DNA of 47,554 bases, taken from NCBI GenBank assembly GCA_015654985.1, contig JAATFW010000084.1, positions 1-47,554 on the forward strand, read 5' to 3'. Made by a program: the position numbers and the translations under genes. The notes under the pieces were generated by a model. That model saw only the letters and a program-made list of their open reading frames with translations, ran no database searches and was not told the DNA's origin. This document shows, piece after piece, positions 34,404 through 43,792 of this stretch (its first letter is position 1; the number at the start of each line of letters is the position of its first letter). This DNA is from Sphingobacteriales bacterium (GTDB lineage Bacteria > Bacteroidota > Bacteroidia > Sphingobacteriales > Sphingobacteriaceae).

Positions 34404-36188
34404 TTATTGTATTTTCTCGATTACAGGCGTCAGAATATCCTTTGCTTTACCCTGTGTTTCGAGTTGATGCATGATTGCATAAATTGCGCCGTTCCAGCCC
34501 TGATTAATTTTTCCGGGCTTACCGGTAGCCGTATTTATATGCTCATAATAAGTCCCTTCCCTTTCAAAATCCATTTTTCCTCTCCAGATTAAAAGTTTAT
34601 CAGCACCGGGGATACCATGTGCATAGGCAGTAATTAAAAACAGCATGTCATATAAATAATAAGAACCACCATTGGCATACTCGCCGAAAGGGACATTCCA
34701 GTGAGGAGATTTATATCCGGGGATATCAAACTTTTCATTTGGGGCATAGCTTCCATCAGGCATACAAACGATCTTGAAGCCATTTTCAGTCTTTGCAACT
34801 GCAGATACTTTTTGAAAGTGAAGCCTCACCTGCTCCCTTTCCAAAAGAGGGGTATTAAAAATGAGTATATGCAATAGATCACCGATCATAGCATCTACCG
34901 CCACCAAATCTTTCTTTTGTTCGCTTAGGGGGAAATATCCGCCTTCATTATAAAAAAGGCCCCGATATGCCTTTGCAGCGTCCTGCCAGGTTACAGAAGG
35001 TTTTAATCCTAATTCCTGAGCAGCATGGAGAGCTACCACCAGAAGCCCCTGATTATAGGTAACAACATCATCATCGGTAAACATACACAGATCGAACCAC
35101 GACTTAAAGTTCTTTCTTCCAGATTGCTCATCAAAAGCCAGGTATCTATTGTTAACTATATGTTTTTCTATATATGCAAGACTTTTGGCAGCGCCTTCCA
35201 TATCTGGTTTCCCGCCGCTTTTACTAGTTCTGTAAGCCCAGATAAGTGCAAAAATGGGTCTTTCCGCACCGGGTGTTTGTTGACGGGCTTCATTCAGATA
35301 ACACTGTTCTTCCATTGCGGGAGGTAAAACCATAGACTGCCAGAAGGCATCTCTTGAGTACTGTTTGTTACAATAGTCAATACCGGCCACTACCCAATAT
35401 TTGCTGGCCTTAAGTTCATTTGTACGATAAAGCATATAATTAGTGGCAAATGCGGTCGCCCCAAACTTGCTGTTTATATTCCCCCATCGCCGGGCAATAG
35501 CCCTGAATACATCCTGCCGCATTGCACCAATATTCCGGGCATTACTATGCATTATTACTCCATTAAATTCATGATCTCGACCGGGGGAAACCTGATGATA
35601 GAAAGGCCGGACGATTATTGTATCTCCAACCTGTGTTCCGGGCTTCAGGCCATTGTCGCCACTGGCAATCTGCATTTTCTTTTCCTGGGGCTTGAAATAT
35701 TGTGTCGTGTAATTATTATAAAAAGCAGGGGCATCACTAAATGCGATATCCCATCCTTTCCCTTTATTTAAAGCCATCATTGGAACAGCCTGCCTTGGAA
35801 GAGAATCAAAGAAATAGTTTCCCGGATCGTGTACGCTTTGTCTGTATATCTCTTCTTTGGCTACCGTGCCATTAAAATTGAGGGCAGTGCCTTTATCATA
35901 ATTAAACTCCAGGGCGAGGAATAAACTGTCCTTCGATTTTGAGCCTGCCTTTATCTTATAGTATAAATAGCCGTTCTGAGGTTCCAGTGTTATTTCGAAG
36001 TTAAAATTCCCCACCTGTTTTTTTATTACGGTCTTCTTATCAGGCCATGAAGCGAGACTTGCGGCCGTTATTGATTTACCCGGCTGTTCTGCTTTAAACA
36101 GTATTTTTGTCTGTGAACTTGCAGAAATAGCAGATATACAAGCTATAAGAAAAGTAAGTACAACAAATCCTCGTTTTTTGTGATGCAT
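34404..36188 (-). CDS. Secreted six-hairpin glycosidase-like protein, family uncertain
   Basis: A 594-residue exported protein from MHHKKRGFVVLTFLIACISA (ATG 36188). The frame runs to 36257, but that part overlaps a gene remnant. Residues ~30-230 read as a beta-rich domain (NFNFEITLEPQNGYLYYKIK); the remainder is helix-rich with repeated Trp/Tyr/Gly motifs of an (alpha/alpha)6 barrel, including FTDDDVVTYNQGLLVVALHA, which resembles the DD...TYNQG region of GH76, and INQGWNGAIYAIMHQLE near the end, as in GH88/GH105-like enzymes. I cannot fix the family. Its place in the PUL argues for a glycosidase or lyase. Confidence 0.6.
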   Translation of the reverse strand: MHHKKRGFVVLTFLIACISAISASSQTKILFKAEQPGKSITAASLASWPDKKTVIKKQVGNFNFEITLEPQNGYLYYKIKAGSKSKDSLFLALEFNYDKGTALNFNGTVAKEEIYRQSVHDPGNYFFDSLPRQAVPMMALNKGKGWDIAFSDAPAFYNNYTTQYFKPQEKKMQIASGDNGLKPGTQVGDTIIVRPFYHQVSPGRDHEFNGVIMHSNARNIGAMRQDVFRAIARRWGNINSKFGATAFATNYMLYRTNELKASKYWVVAGIDYCNKQYSRDAFWQSMVLPPAMEEQCYLNEARQQTPGAERPIFALIWAYRTSKSGGKPDMEGAAKSLAYIEKHIVNNRYLAFDEQSGRKNFKSWFDLCMFTDDDVVTYNQGLLVVALHAAQELGLKPSVTWQDAAKAYRGLFYNEGGYFPLSEQKKDLVAVDAMIGDLLHILIFNTPLLEREQVRLHFQKVSAVAKTENGFKIVCMPDGSYAPNEKFDIPGYKSPHWNVPFGEYANGGSYYLYDMLFLITAYAHGIPGADKLLIWRGKMDFEREGTYYEHINTATGKPGKINQGWNGAIYAIMHQLETQGKAKDILTPVIEKIQ

Positions 36189-36231
36189 AAAAACCAATTT
36201 ATCAGAGTAACCAAATGATATCTTTAACCTT

Positions 36232-36398
36232 TTAATAATATTTAAAAACTTTACCACCGGCCATTACTTCCTGTGTTTTTTGTTTCCAGCCCGAAAGTTC
36301 CTTACCGTTGAAAAGATACATCCAGCCATTACTTTGTTGTGCTTCTAACGAAGAGACAAGACAAAGGCAATGATTGAGAAATATAATTTAAGATTCAT
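36232..36398 (-). pseudogene. Remnant of a DUF1080 (3-keto-disaccharide hydrolase-like) gene
   Basis: On the minus strand ATG at 36398 opens a signal peptide (MNLKLYFSIIAFVLSLR) that hits TAG. Shifting by one base, the sequence continues LEAQQSNGWMYLFNGKELSG and then WKQKTQEVMAGGKVFKYY, stopping at 36232. AQQxxGWxxLFNGKxLSGWKQ is the conserved N-terminus of DUF1080/LamG-fold proteins, which are normally ~200-250 residues or more. So one frameshift and loss of nearly all of the C-terminal part are visible. It lies between the GH3 and six-hairpin glycosidase genes, where intact DUF1080 genes are common in PULs. Confidence 0.65.
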
Positions 36399-36413
36399 CC
36401 TTTTTTTAAAGTA

Positions 36414-38621
36414 TTAATTTAATGACAGTTTTACACTCCTTAGATCTGCAGAATTTGGCCCGATCATAATTGAAAAGTCTCCCGGTTCTGTGATCCATTT
36501 TCCGTCTTTCCAGAACTTAAGCATTTCCGGCGTTACCGGAAAAGACAGCTTTTTAGATTCACCGGCTTGCAAACTGACGCGTTGAAAGCCTCTTAATTCT
36601 TTTAAAGACCTGGCCAGAGAAGAAATTTCATCTCTGATGTAAAGCTGCACAATTTCTTCACCGGCTAGTTTTCCGGTATTTTTTACTTCAACCTCAGCCA
36701 CAACATGCTCACCTTTAGCAATTACTTTTTTTGATAAAGCAACCGGTGAATAGCTGAAAGTTGTATAACTCAATCCGTATCCGAAAGGATAGGTAGGATC
36801 AGAAGAAGAATTCCAAAGCTCCCTTGACCTTCCGGGCGCCAGAGTATTGTAAAAGGCCGGAACCTGGCCAACGTTGCGGGGATAGGTAACGGTAAGTTTT
36901 CCGGATGGATTGATATTACCAAAGATGGCATCTGAAACAGCAGTACCGGTTTCCTGCCCGAGGAACCACCCATCTAATATAGCGGGGATATTATCTTTCG
37001 CCCACTGAATGGCGGCAGGCCTGCCGTGAAGCAGCACCAGTATCACAGGCTTTCCTGTAGCGGCAATTGCCTGCATTAGTTTTTCCTGTTCGCCCGGCAG
37101 GGTTATATCGTCACGATCTACATTTTCCATCACTGTTTTATCATCATCTCCCAGAACAAGTACACAGGCATCCGCCTGCTTTACTACAGAAACAGCCTCA
37201 AGGATCTGCCGGCTGTCAGGATTCTGAATATCTGTCCCCTTAGCATATAATATTTTTACGTCAGGGCCGGCAGCTTTTTGAATACCCTGCCTCACTGTTA
37301 CAAAATATTTTGGCTGTTGTGTAGAATAGGTCCCCAGACGGACTGTGTCGGCATTAGGGCCGATAACCGCAATTGTTTTAAACTGGCTTTTTTTTAATGG
37401 AAGAAGGCTCTCTTTATTCTTAAGCAGAATAATACTTTTTCTGGCCGCTTCAAGGGCCAGTTGATTGTGCGATACTGTGTTCAATACCTCCTGATAGTTC
37501 TTCCTGGGATTAGATAAAGAGCCATCAATTTGTGAGAAAAAAACATCTGCATTTACATCGGCGTTCTTTGTTTCTTTCTGCAACTGCGACATTTCTCTCC
37601 CCATAGGATTTTCTTCATTTTCAAGATGCAATGCAAACTTAATTTCCAGGACTTTTCTCACTGCATTATCCAGCAAAGTTAAAGGAACATGGTTATTTTT
37701 TACTGCATTTACTAACGGGGGGCCGTACATTCTTTTGTCAGCCCACGTTTGTTTAAAGGCTAATTCTGTATGAACTCCGGCCTCTAAAGCTTTTCTGATC
37801 GTTTCTTCCCTGCTTCCGGTTGCTTTTAACCGTTCCCGGACCCACCTGATATCGTTATTATCGGAAACCACCAGTCCTTCAAAACCATATTCTTTTCTAA
37901 GAATATCATTTAAAATATATGAATTAATATGGCACGGTACGCCGTTAAGAGTATGATGTGCCGGCATTACAGAACCCACGTGAGCTTCCTGTACTGCGGC
38001 TTTAAAAGGGACGAGATGAATTTCATGCAAACTTCTTTCCGAAATCTCTACTGCAGCTCCGTTCGCCCCGAGTAAGGGCTCGCTGTCAGCGACAAAATGT
38101 TTAGCTGTTGCAATAACGTGGTTCTGATCAAAACGTTCCTTCCCCCGGCCCTGCAAACCATTTATAAAAGCAACACCTATCCTGCTGACCAGGTAAGGAT
38201 CTTCTGAATAGCCTTCTTCGAAACGTCCCCATCTTGCATCGCGAACCACTCCCAGCATAGGGGTAAAGCAATGATGAATACCCAAAGCCCTCGCTTCCCT
38301 GGCAATAACAGAAGACACTTTTTCTACCAAAGAAGTATCCCAAGAACTGGCAAGCGCGATGGCTTGCGGAAAGGAAGTGGCACCGGCAAAAACTACGCCA
38401 TGCAAACATTCACCTGCCTGCATATGCGGTATGTTTAATCTTTTATTCGCATTTGGATAAAAGGAGGCCAACTGATGCGCCTTTTCTTCAAGGGACATCC
38501 GGCCCAGCAATTGTTCGATCTTAATTTTATCTTTTGAGGATAAAGGGATATAGTCCGGCTGCCGGGCGAAACCCTTTAAAAACAGAACTAAAAACAGAAC
38601 AATTGTAAACAGCCTTTTCAT
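36414..38621 (-). CDS. bglX: GH3 beta-glucosidase-type glycosidase
   Basis: A 735-residue exported enzyme (signal FTIVLFLVLFLKGFA). The TIM-barrel domain carries RWGRFEEGYSEDPYL, AKHFVADSEP (substrate-binding KH at 174-175) and the nucleophile Asp254 in GLVVSDNND. The alpha/beta sandwich (SIILLKNKESLLPL, VLLHGRPAAIQW) and the C-terminal fibronectin III-like domain (FGYGLSYTTFSYS ... GDFSIMIGP) are complete. GH3 enzymes remove terminal beta-glucosyl, xylosyl or GlcNAc units; the fold organisation is BglX-like, and the specificity is not readable. The gene follows SusD, separated by a strong hairpin. Confidence 0.9.
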   Translation of the reverse strand: MKRLFTIVLFLVLFLKGFARQPDYIPLSSKDKIKIEQLLGRMSLEEKAHQLASFYPNANKRLNIPHMQAGECLHGVVFAGATSFPQAIALASSWDTSLVEKVSSVIAREARALGIHHCFTPMLGVVRDARWGRFEEGYSEDPYLVSRIGVAFINGLQGRGKERFDQNHVIATAKHFVADSEPLLGANGAAVEISERSLHEIHLVPFKAAVQEAHVGSVMPAHHTLNGVPCHINSYILNDILRKEYGFEGLVVSDNNDIRWVRERLKATGSREETIRKALEAGVHTELAFKQTWADKRMYGPPLVNAVKNNHVPLTLLDNAVRKVLEIKFALHLENEENPMGREMSQLQKETKNADVNADVFFSQIDGSLSNPRKNYQEVLNTVSHNQLALEAARKSIILLKNKESLLPLKKSQFKTIAVIGPNADTVRLGTYSTQQPKYFVTVRQGIQKAAGPDVKILYAKGTDIQNPDSRQILEAVSVVKQADACVLVLGDDDKTVMENVDRDDITLPGEQEKLMQAIAATGKPVILVLLHGRPAAIQWAKDNIPAILDGWFLGQETGTAVSDAIFGNINPSGKLTVTYPRNVGQVPAFYNTLAPGRSRELWNSSSDPTYPFGYGLSYTTFSYSPVALSKKVIAKGEHVVAEVEVKNTGKLAGEEIVQLYIRDEISSLARSLKELRGFQRVSLQAGESKKLSFPVTPEMLKFWKDGKWITEPGDFSIMIGPNSADLRSVKLSLN

Positions 38622-38636
38622 ATACTTTTATGAGAA

Positions 38637-38679
38637 TATTACAGACAGGGAATCCTTAAGCAATTCCCTGTCTGTAATA
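38637..38679 (-). terminator. 17-bp hairpin between susD and GH3
   Basis: TATTACAGACAGGGAAT (38637-38653) and ATTCCCTGTCTGTAATA (38663-38679) are perfect complements with a 9-nt loop. The following minus-strand sequence, TTCTCATAAAAG, is not a clean T tract, so partial termination or stabilisation of the upstream susCD mRNA is more likely than full termination. Confidence 0.6.
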
Positions 38680-38711
38680 AGTGGATCAATCAGATAAACG
38701 TCGCTTAATAG

Positions 38712-40361
38712 TTAATTATACCCGGGATTCTGTGGAATAACGGCTCCCGAATTCAATTGAATTGCATCCAATGGAATCGGGAACAGCACATTCTCCTGCT
38801 TCATTGTAGGGCCAATCTGTGGGTTATACTTTACCGTTCGCTCATACAATTTCCCTACACGGTTCAAAGTGATCCTTCTTTCTTCCTCCAGGAATAATTC
38901 CCTTGCACGCTCATCCAGGATATAGTCCATTGTTACATCAGCAGGAGCAACAGGTGTGGCATGTGCCCTGTTCCTTACAACATTGATATCGTCTGCCGCC
39001 TTTTGAAGATCGCCCTTATTCATATAAGCTTCGGCCCTTAACAAATAAGTTTCCGACAGCCGCATCTTATAGAGGTCCGTGTAAGTCCTTCCTGTGGTTA
39101 AACCAGCCTCATAGACTCCTTCCACTTTCCTCCATTGCGGAATTAATTGCGTGATCGTATCAATTGGCACTGCATGGCTTGCACTAAAGGACAATACTTT
39201 ACCATACCATTTTGTTGATTCCGGATTATTACCTGTATAGATCCTGAGGATATTATATTTTGAATTCCTGATATCGTTTTTATCATTCCAGATATCGTAG
39301 CGCACAAAGTTATTGGTCGCACACCATCCCACTCCCCTGCCTATCGTATCTATAACTATCATTGGATTAGGATTTGATTCACCGGGAGTTGGGTTCGGCT
39401 CGGGAATGCTGAAATAATTGGCACCCCAGCATCTTAACATATGATTTCCTCTCGCCCCGTAATCACTGCCACCGCCGGTAGTCGTATTCTCATATTGTAA
39501 AGCCCAAATGGTTTCTGTATTAGCTGCGAGGTTCACGTTTCTAAACCTGAAAAGGTCGCGAAATACATCGGAAGGCTCACTGGCATAGTTGCCGAAGCGT
39601 TGCATCATTAAAGCATATCCTCCGTTGATCACTTTTGTAGCGCTTGCTATAGCAGCGTCGTTATCTCCAATTTCGAGATATACTGCTGTCAACAGATGAT
39701 TTGCAGCCCCCTGCGAAATCCGGCCGGCGGCAGCAACGCTGTTCTTTGTTGGAAGCCATTGCGCTGCAAACTCCAGATCTTCCTTTACGCTGTTCAACAC
39801 CTCACTTTTGGGGGTACGAACAAAGTCATACTTCGGGGAAGTATAGAATTCCGTAACCAAAGGAACATCACCAAATAGATTCACCAGGCAATAATGGGCA
39901 TATGCCCTGAAAAACCTTGCTTCGCCTATTACTGCGTTCTTCTGGGCCTCGGTTGTAAAAACACTGGCATTTTCTTCAGCTTTCTTTATAATCAGATTTG
40001 CTTTGGGAAGGTAGCCGGTATACATTACATTCCAAAAATAGGCAGGAATTACATGCTGTGAATTCAACTGATCATAATCATAGATCGACGCAGAAGCAGT
40101 GTAGCCACCAAGACGGCCTTCATCTGTTCCTACGGTAAGCATGTAATAATAGGGATTATCGCTTCCTGAAATTTCATCACGCGCTACCTTGTGTAAACCT
40201 GCTATGGCGGCATCAAATGCACCGGCTGTGTTAAAAGCATTTTCAGGGCTGAGTTTATCCAAAGGAACTTCAGTCAGTTCACTTTCTTTACATGAGGTGA
40301 CAACAAATATTGCCAGCAAAAAGCATGAAAGTACTAAATATCTGATTTTCATATTCTTCAA
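38712..40361 (-). CDS. susD: SusD/RagB-family outer-membrane glycan-binding lipoprotein
   Basis: A 549-residue lipoprotein: signal with lipobox ending at Cys24 (FVVTSCKES), then the SusD fold built of tetratricopeptide-like helices (AVIGEARFFRAYAHYCLVNLFGDVPL, LYKMRLSETYLLRAEAYMNKGD) and the C-terminal ITLNRVGKLYERT and IPLDAIQLNSG. It forms the lid of the SusC transporter and binds oligosaccharide at the cell surface. The gene begins one base after the SusC stop, the canonical order. The glycan cannot be read from sequence. Confidence 0.95.
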   Translation of the reverse strand: MKNMKIRYLVLSCFLLAIFVVTSCKESELTEVPLDKLSPENAFNTAGAFDAAIAGLHKVARDEISGSDNPYYYMLTVGTDEGRLGGYTASASIYDYDQLNSQHVIPAYFWNVMYTGYLPKANLIIKKAEENASVFTTEAQKNAVIGEARFFRAYAHYCLVNLFGDVPLVTEFYTSPKYDFVRTPKSEVLNSVKEDLEFAAQWLPTKNSVAAAGRISQGAANHLLTAVYLEIGDNDAAIASATKVINGGYALMMQRFGNYASEPSDVFRDLFRFRNVNLAANTETIWALQYENTTTGGGSDYGARGNHMLRCWGANYFSIPEPNPTPGESNPNPMIVIDTIGRGVGWCATNNFVRYDIWNDKNDIRNSKYNILRIYTGNNPESTKWYGKVLSFSASHAVPIDTITQLIPQWRKVEGVYEAGLTTGRTYTDLYKMRLSETYLLRAEAYMNKGDLQKAADDINVVRNRAHATPVAPADVTMDYILDERARELFLEEERRITLNRVGKLYERTVKYNPQIGPTMKQENVLFPIPLDAIQLNSGAVIPQNPGYN

Positions 40362-40362
40362 A

Positions 40363-43300
40363 TTAAAAAGTAAGATTTAAACCTGCAACAAAAGTCCGGA
40401 TTATAGGGTATCCGCCACGAACCTGTGACTGTGTATAAGCATTTATTACAGTAGTCATTCCTTCAGGATCCCAGCCAGACCAGGGTGTAAATACAAATGG
40501 ATTTTTGGCACTGGCATATAAACTTAACCGGTCAACCGACAATTTCTTAAGTACAGATTTGGGGATCTGATAATTTAGAGTGATGTCCTGAATACGGATA
40601 AAATTCGTCTTTTCATAAAATCTAAGGCCGCTTAAACCACTTGAATAAGCCAGGGACGGGCGCTTGTTGTTCCGGTTATCCGGGGTCCACCAGCCACCGT
40701 CAATATCAATAATATTAACAGCCTGATTAACCCCGGTTTCCATATAGATGGGATTGATCAACTGATTTTCAGAAATTGAACCCTGGGCTGTATTGACAAA
40801 GACCGATAGCGTAAAATCTTTATACCGGAATTCGTTACGCAGGCCCGCCCGCCACTTTGGTTCGGTCTGTCCAAGAATAGTGCGGTCGTTTGCATCTATC
40901 GTTCCATTTCCATCCTGGTCTACGATACGCATATCCCCAGCCTTAAAACCGATGGGGATGTTATCATCAACCTGCCATACCCCATCGAATTGATAATTAT
41001 AAACAGAAGTAATATTTTCTCCAATGAACAAAGAACTTGTCGGAATATCCTGCGTACCCCTCAAACTCAGAATTTTATTGGTATTAACGGAAAAATTACC
41101 ATTAACAGCCCATCCGAAGCTATCACTCTTAATTGGATTATAATTAAGAGTTAATTCAAGTCCCTGATTCCTCATAGAGGCAAGGTTAGAATTGATAGTG
41201 CTAAAACCGTTCATTGAAGGAAGAAGTTGCTGATACAACAGATCATATGTCTTACGGTTGTAATAATCTAAGGTGCCTGAAAGCTTTCCTTTAAAAGTTG
41301 TAAAATCCAGGCCCAGATCCAGCTCGTCTGTTGATTCCCATTGAAGGTTAGCATTAGGCATACTGGAAGGATAAATGGTTACAGTACTTATTCCCCCGTC
41401 TCCAAACACATAATTAGATCGCTGGATTTGGGCGAGAGAGGCATATGGATCTACGCCCTGATTTCCAATGGTTCCATATGAGACTCTAAATTTCAGAAAA
41501 TCCAGCCAGCTGCTGTTTTTTAAGAACTTTTCCTCAGATGCGATCCATGCTACAGCGGCAGAGGGAAAGTTACCGTATTTATGATCAGCTCCAAACGCGG
41601 AATAACCATCCCGTCTTATTGTCGCTGTTAACAGATACCTGTTCAGGAAACTGTAATTGGCCCTGAACATCGCACCCTGATTCACATATTTATTGGTAAT
41701 ATCAGTATTAGTTTGAGTTGTTCCCAAACCGAACTGATCATATCCAAGTGCCATATTGAAAAAATCGGAAGCAGTGGAAGTATTGTTGGTACGGCTGTCT
41801 TTTTGCTGGGTCAATACTGCAGTCAAAGCCAGAGAATGTTCCTTATTCTCTCCAAGCTCTACTTTATAATCCAGTTGATTTTCAATTAAGTTAGTAGCGA
41901 TATCACTTCTTACCCTGTTTGCGGTAGCATTTTTTGAACTTGGCCTGACATTAGCCGGTAAATAAAGATCTAAAATACCGATCGGATAAGTAAAATCTTC
42001 ACCCCTACCGTAACTTAGGGTAGACCCGAACCTGATATTATACGTTAGACCTTTAAGAAAAGGGAAGTCAACTTTTGCATACATCACTCCATTCAATGCA
42101 TTTGAAATACTGGAATTTGGATTTAGCGTAGTTAACAGAGGATTGGCTACGGTGGTTAAAGTGTATGCCGGGTATGCGGTGAGAGATCCGTCCTCATTAT
42201 ATATTTTCCCGTAGGGCGTCATCCATTGTGCATTAAATGTATTAGCTGGTGTACCCGAATTGTCTCTTTTGGTAAAGCCGCTGTTTAAACCGATAGTTAA
42301 CCATTTATTCAAATTCGATTCAAGGTTGGCCCGGAGGCTTATTCTTTTGAAATTATCGTTCACTACAACACCCTGCTGTTTGGTGAATGCCCCGGACAGA
42401 AAATAATTAACCTTATCTGTTTTCTGGGACACGCTCAACTGGATATTTTCAGATGGCGCATCCTGCTTGATAAGCTCCTGTGGGTCTACAGTTTTGCCTG
42501 CAGCGTATTGTTCTGCCTCATAGACTGTGAGGTAGCTGGCTACATTTTCCATAGTATATTTACCGGGATCCCATACACCGGAACTTTTATAATCAGGATC
42601 ATTGAAACGTTTATAATCCACCAGCTTTTCGAGATATCGTTCAGGGCTCAGAAAGTTTATCTTATTAATGTAATCGGAAGATCCATAATAGGAGGAGAAA
42701 GCAAACTTAGGCTTATCAGAAGAGCCCTTCTTGGTAGTAATTAAAATTACCCCTTTTGCTGCACGGGAACCATAAATAGCAAGGGCACTCGCATCTTTTA
42801 ATACTTCCAGGCTGGCAATATCGTCAGGTGGTATATCGGCAAGGTTCCCGGGAAAAATAATTCCGTCCAATACTATCATAGGTGAGCCTAAGCTAGAAAT
42901 ACTTGCAATCCCCCTGATATAGATCCCTCCTGTTGTTCCCGGCCGTGTTCCGGGTGTGACACTTAAGCCGGCAACGCTCCCTGACAGTGCCTGTGTAACG
43001 TTAATATTCGGAATATCCGCTACCTGACTGAGGTTCACCGAAGCGACAGCACCTGTAATATCTCTTCTTTTCTGTGTACCGTAACCCACTACCACTACTT
43101 CATTCAGCTGGCTTGAAGACTCTCCCATTGTTACATTAATAACAGTGCGCCCGCCTATTTTAATACTATGAGGATTAAATCCTATATAAGTAAAAGTAAG
43201 GGTTGCCTGGGCATCTGTATTAATTGAATAATTTCCATTTAGATCTGTACTGGTGCCACCCCCTGCGGAGCTTTTAATGCTTACTCCGATTAATGCGTTC

Positions 43301-43476
43301 CCCTTGTTATCAGTAACCTTACCTTTAACAATAACAGGAGGAATGCCGGCTTTCGCCTTCAGTGAAATACCGGTTGCTAAAATTAGCGCCAGAATAACAG
43401 AAGAGGTAAGCAGCAGCATTTTCTTTGCAGGCCTTAAGTTTAAAGAACTGCATTTGAGTAGTTTGGTTCTCATCAT
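40363..43476 (-). CDS. susC: SusC/RagA-family TonB-linked outer-membrane transporter
   Basis: A 1037-residue beta-barrel transporter. After a signal (LLLTSSVILALILATGISLKAKAG) comes the CarboxypepD_reg-like N-terminal domain (VKGKVTDNKGNALIGVSIKS), the diagnostic LNEVVVVGYGTQKRRDITGAV, and the plug domain (IYIRGIASISSLGSPMIVLDG; LKDASALAIYGSRAAKGVI). The barrel ends in an aromatic-rich strand (FVAGLNLTF). It imports oligosaccharides delivered by SusD, powered by TonB-ExbBD. No N-terminal signalling (STN) domain is present, so control is not by an anti-sigma factor relay, in keeping with the LacI-type operators at its promoter. Leader is ~230 nt. Confidence 0.96.
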   Translation of the reverse strand: MMRTKLLKCSSLNLRPAKKMLLLTSSVILALILATGISLKAKAGIPPVIVKGKVTDNKGNALIGVSIKSSAGGGTSTDLNGNYSINTDAQATLTFTYIGFNPHSIKIGGRTVINVTMGESSSQLNEVVVVGYGTQKRRDITGAVASVNLSQVADIPNINVTQALSGSVAGLSVTPGTRPGTTGGIYIRGIASISSLGSPMIVLDGIIFPGNLADIPPDDIASLEVLKDASALAIYGSRAAKGVILITTKKGSSDKPKFAFSSYYGSSDYINKINFLSPERYLEKLVDYKRFNDPDYKSSGVWDPGKYTMENVASYLTVYEAEQYAAGKTVDPQELIKQDAPSENIQLSVSQKTDKVNYFLSGAFTKQQGVVVNDNFKRISLRANLESNLNKWLTIGLNSGFTKRDNSGTPANTFNAQWMTPYGKIYNEDGSLTAYPAYTLTTVANPLLTTLNPNSSISNALNGVMYAKVDFPFLKGLTYNIRFGSTLSYGRGEDFTYPIGILDLYLPANVRPSSKNATANRVRSDIATNLIENQLDYKVELGENKEHSLALTAVLTQQKDSRTNNTSTASDFFNMALGYDQFGLGTTQTNTDITNKYVNQGAMFRANYSFLNRYLLTATIRRDGYSAFGADHKYGNFPSAAVAWIASEEKFLKNSSWLDFLKFRVSYGTIGNQGVDPYASLAQIQRSNYVFGDGGISTVTIYPSSMPNANLQWESTDELDLGLDFTTFKGKLSGTLDYYNRKTYDLLYQQLLPSMNGFSTINSNLASMRNQGLELTLNYNPIKSDSFGWAVNGNFSVNTNKILSLRGTQDIPTSSLFIGENITSVYNYQFDGVWQVDDNIPIGFKAGDMRIVDQDGNGTIDANDRTILGQTEPKWRAGLRNEFRYKDFTLSVFVNTAQGSISENQLINPIYMETGVNQAVNIIDIDGGWWTPDNRNNKRPSLAYSSGLSGLRFYEKTNFIRIQDITLNYQIPKSVLKKLSVDRLSLYASAKNPFVFTPWSGWDPEGMTTVINAYTQSQVRGGYPIIRTFVAGLNLTF

Positions 43477-43701
43477 ACTTCATTAATTAATTTGGTTGAT
43501 TAATATTAAGTTGGTCGATCAGGATTAGCATATAATCCTTCTCCTGTTAAAATTTGAATGATCTCTAATTTATCATACTCCTCCAGCTTTTACGGTTGAA
43601 ATTCGCTTTTGCAACTCCTTCCAGGTGCAGACATCTTAAATATCCGGAATAATAAAACTTCCAGCAACCCGAATGTATGCGTAAAACAACATAACAATAC
43701 C

Positions 43702-43745
43702 GTGTCCGAACACAAATATATAAAAACATTTACGTGTGCGAGCAC
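43702..43745 (-). promoter_or_regulatory. susC promoter with two LacI-type operators
   Basis: On the minus strand the -7 box TATATTTG (43720-43713) shares its last G with operator 1 (43713-43702; GTGTCCGAACAC on the plus strand). Operator 2, GTGTGCGAGCAC, is at 43734-43745, over the -33 region. Operator centres are 32 bp apart, close to three helical turns, so two repressor dimers would lie on the same face. Both have GTGTnCGAnCAC. Position upstream also suits control of the divergent plus-strand genes. Confidence 0.65.
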
Positions 43746-43784
43746 AATTTTAAAAAAAATCTTTTTTTAACAATATTTTGTCGG

Positions 43785-43792
43785 TAAGTTTG
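43785..43792 (+). promoter_or_regulatory. Candidate -7 box (TAAGTTTG) for the plus-strand glycosidase genes
   Basis: TAAGTTTG matches TAnnTTTG exactly, with a T-rich stretch (43762-43768) at roughly -33. The GTG start at 43922 follows a 129-nt leader. Its distance to operator 2 (39 bp) would allow cross-control by the same repressor. Otherwise the 445-nt gap 43477-43921 shows no gene. Confidence 0.45.

Noticed and set aside
36189-36257. Upstream extension of the six-hairpin glycosidase
   Set aside because: It runs into the DUF1080 remnant and lacks signal-peptide character, whereas MHHKKRGFVVLTFLIACISA does have it.
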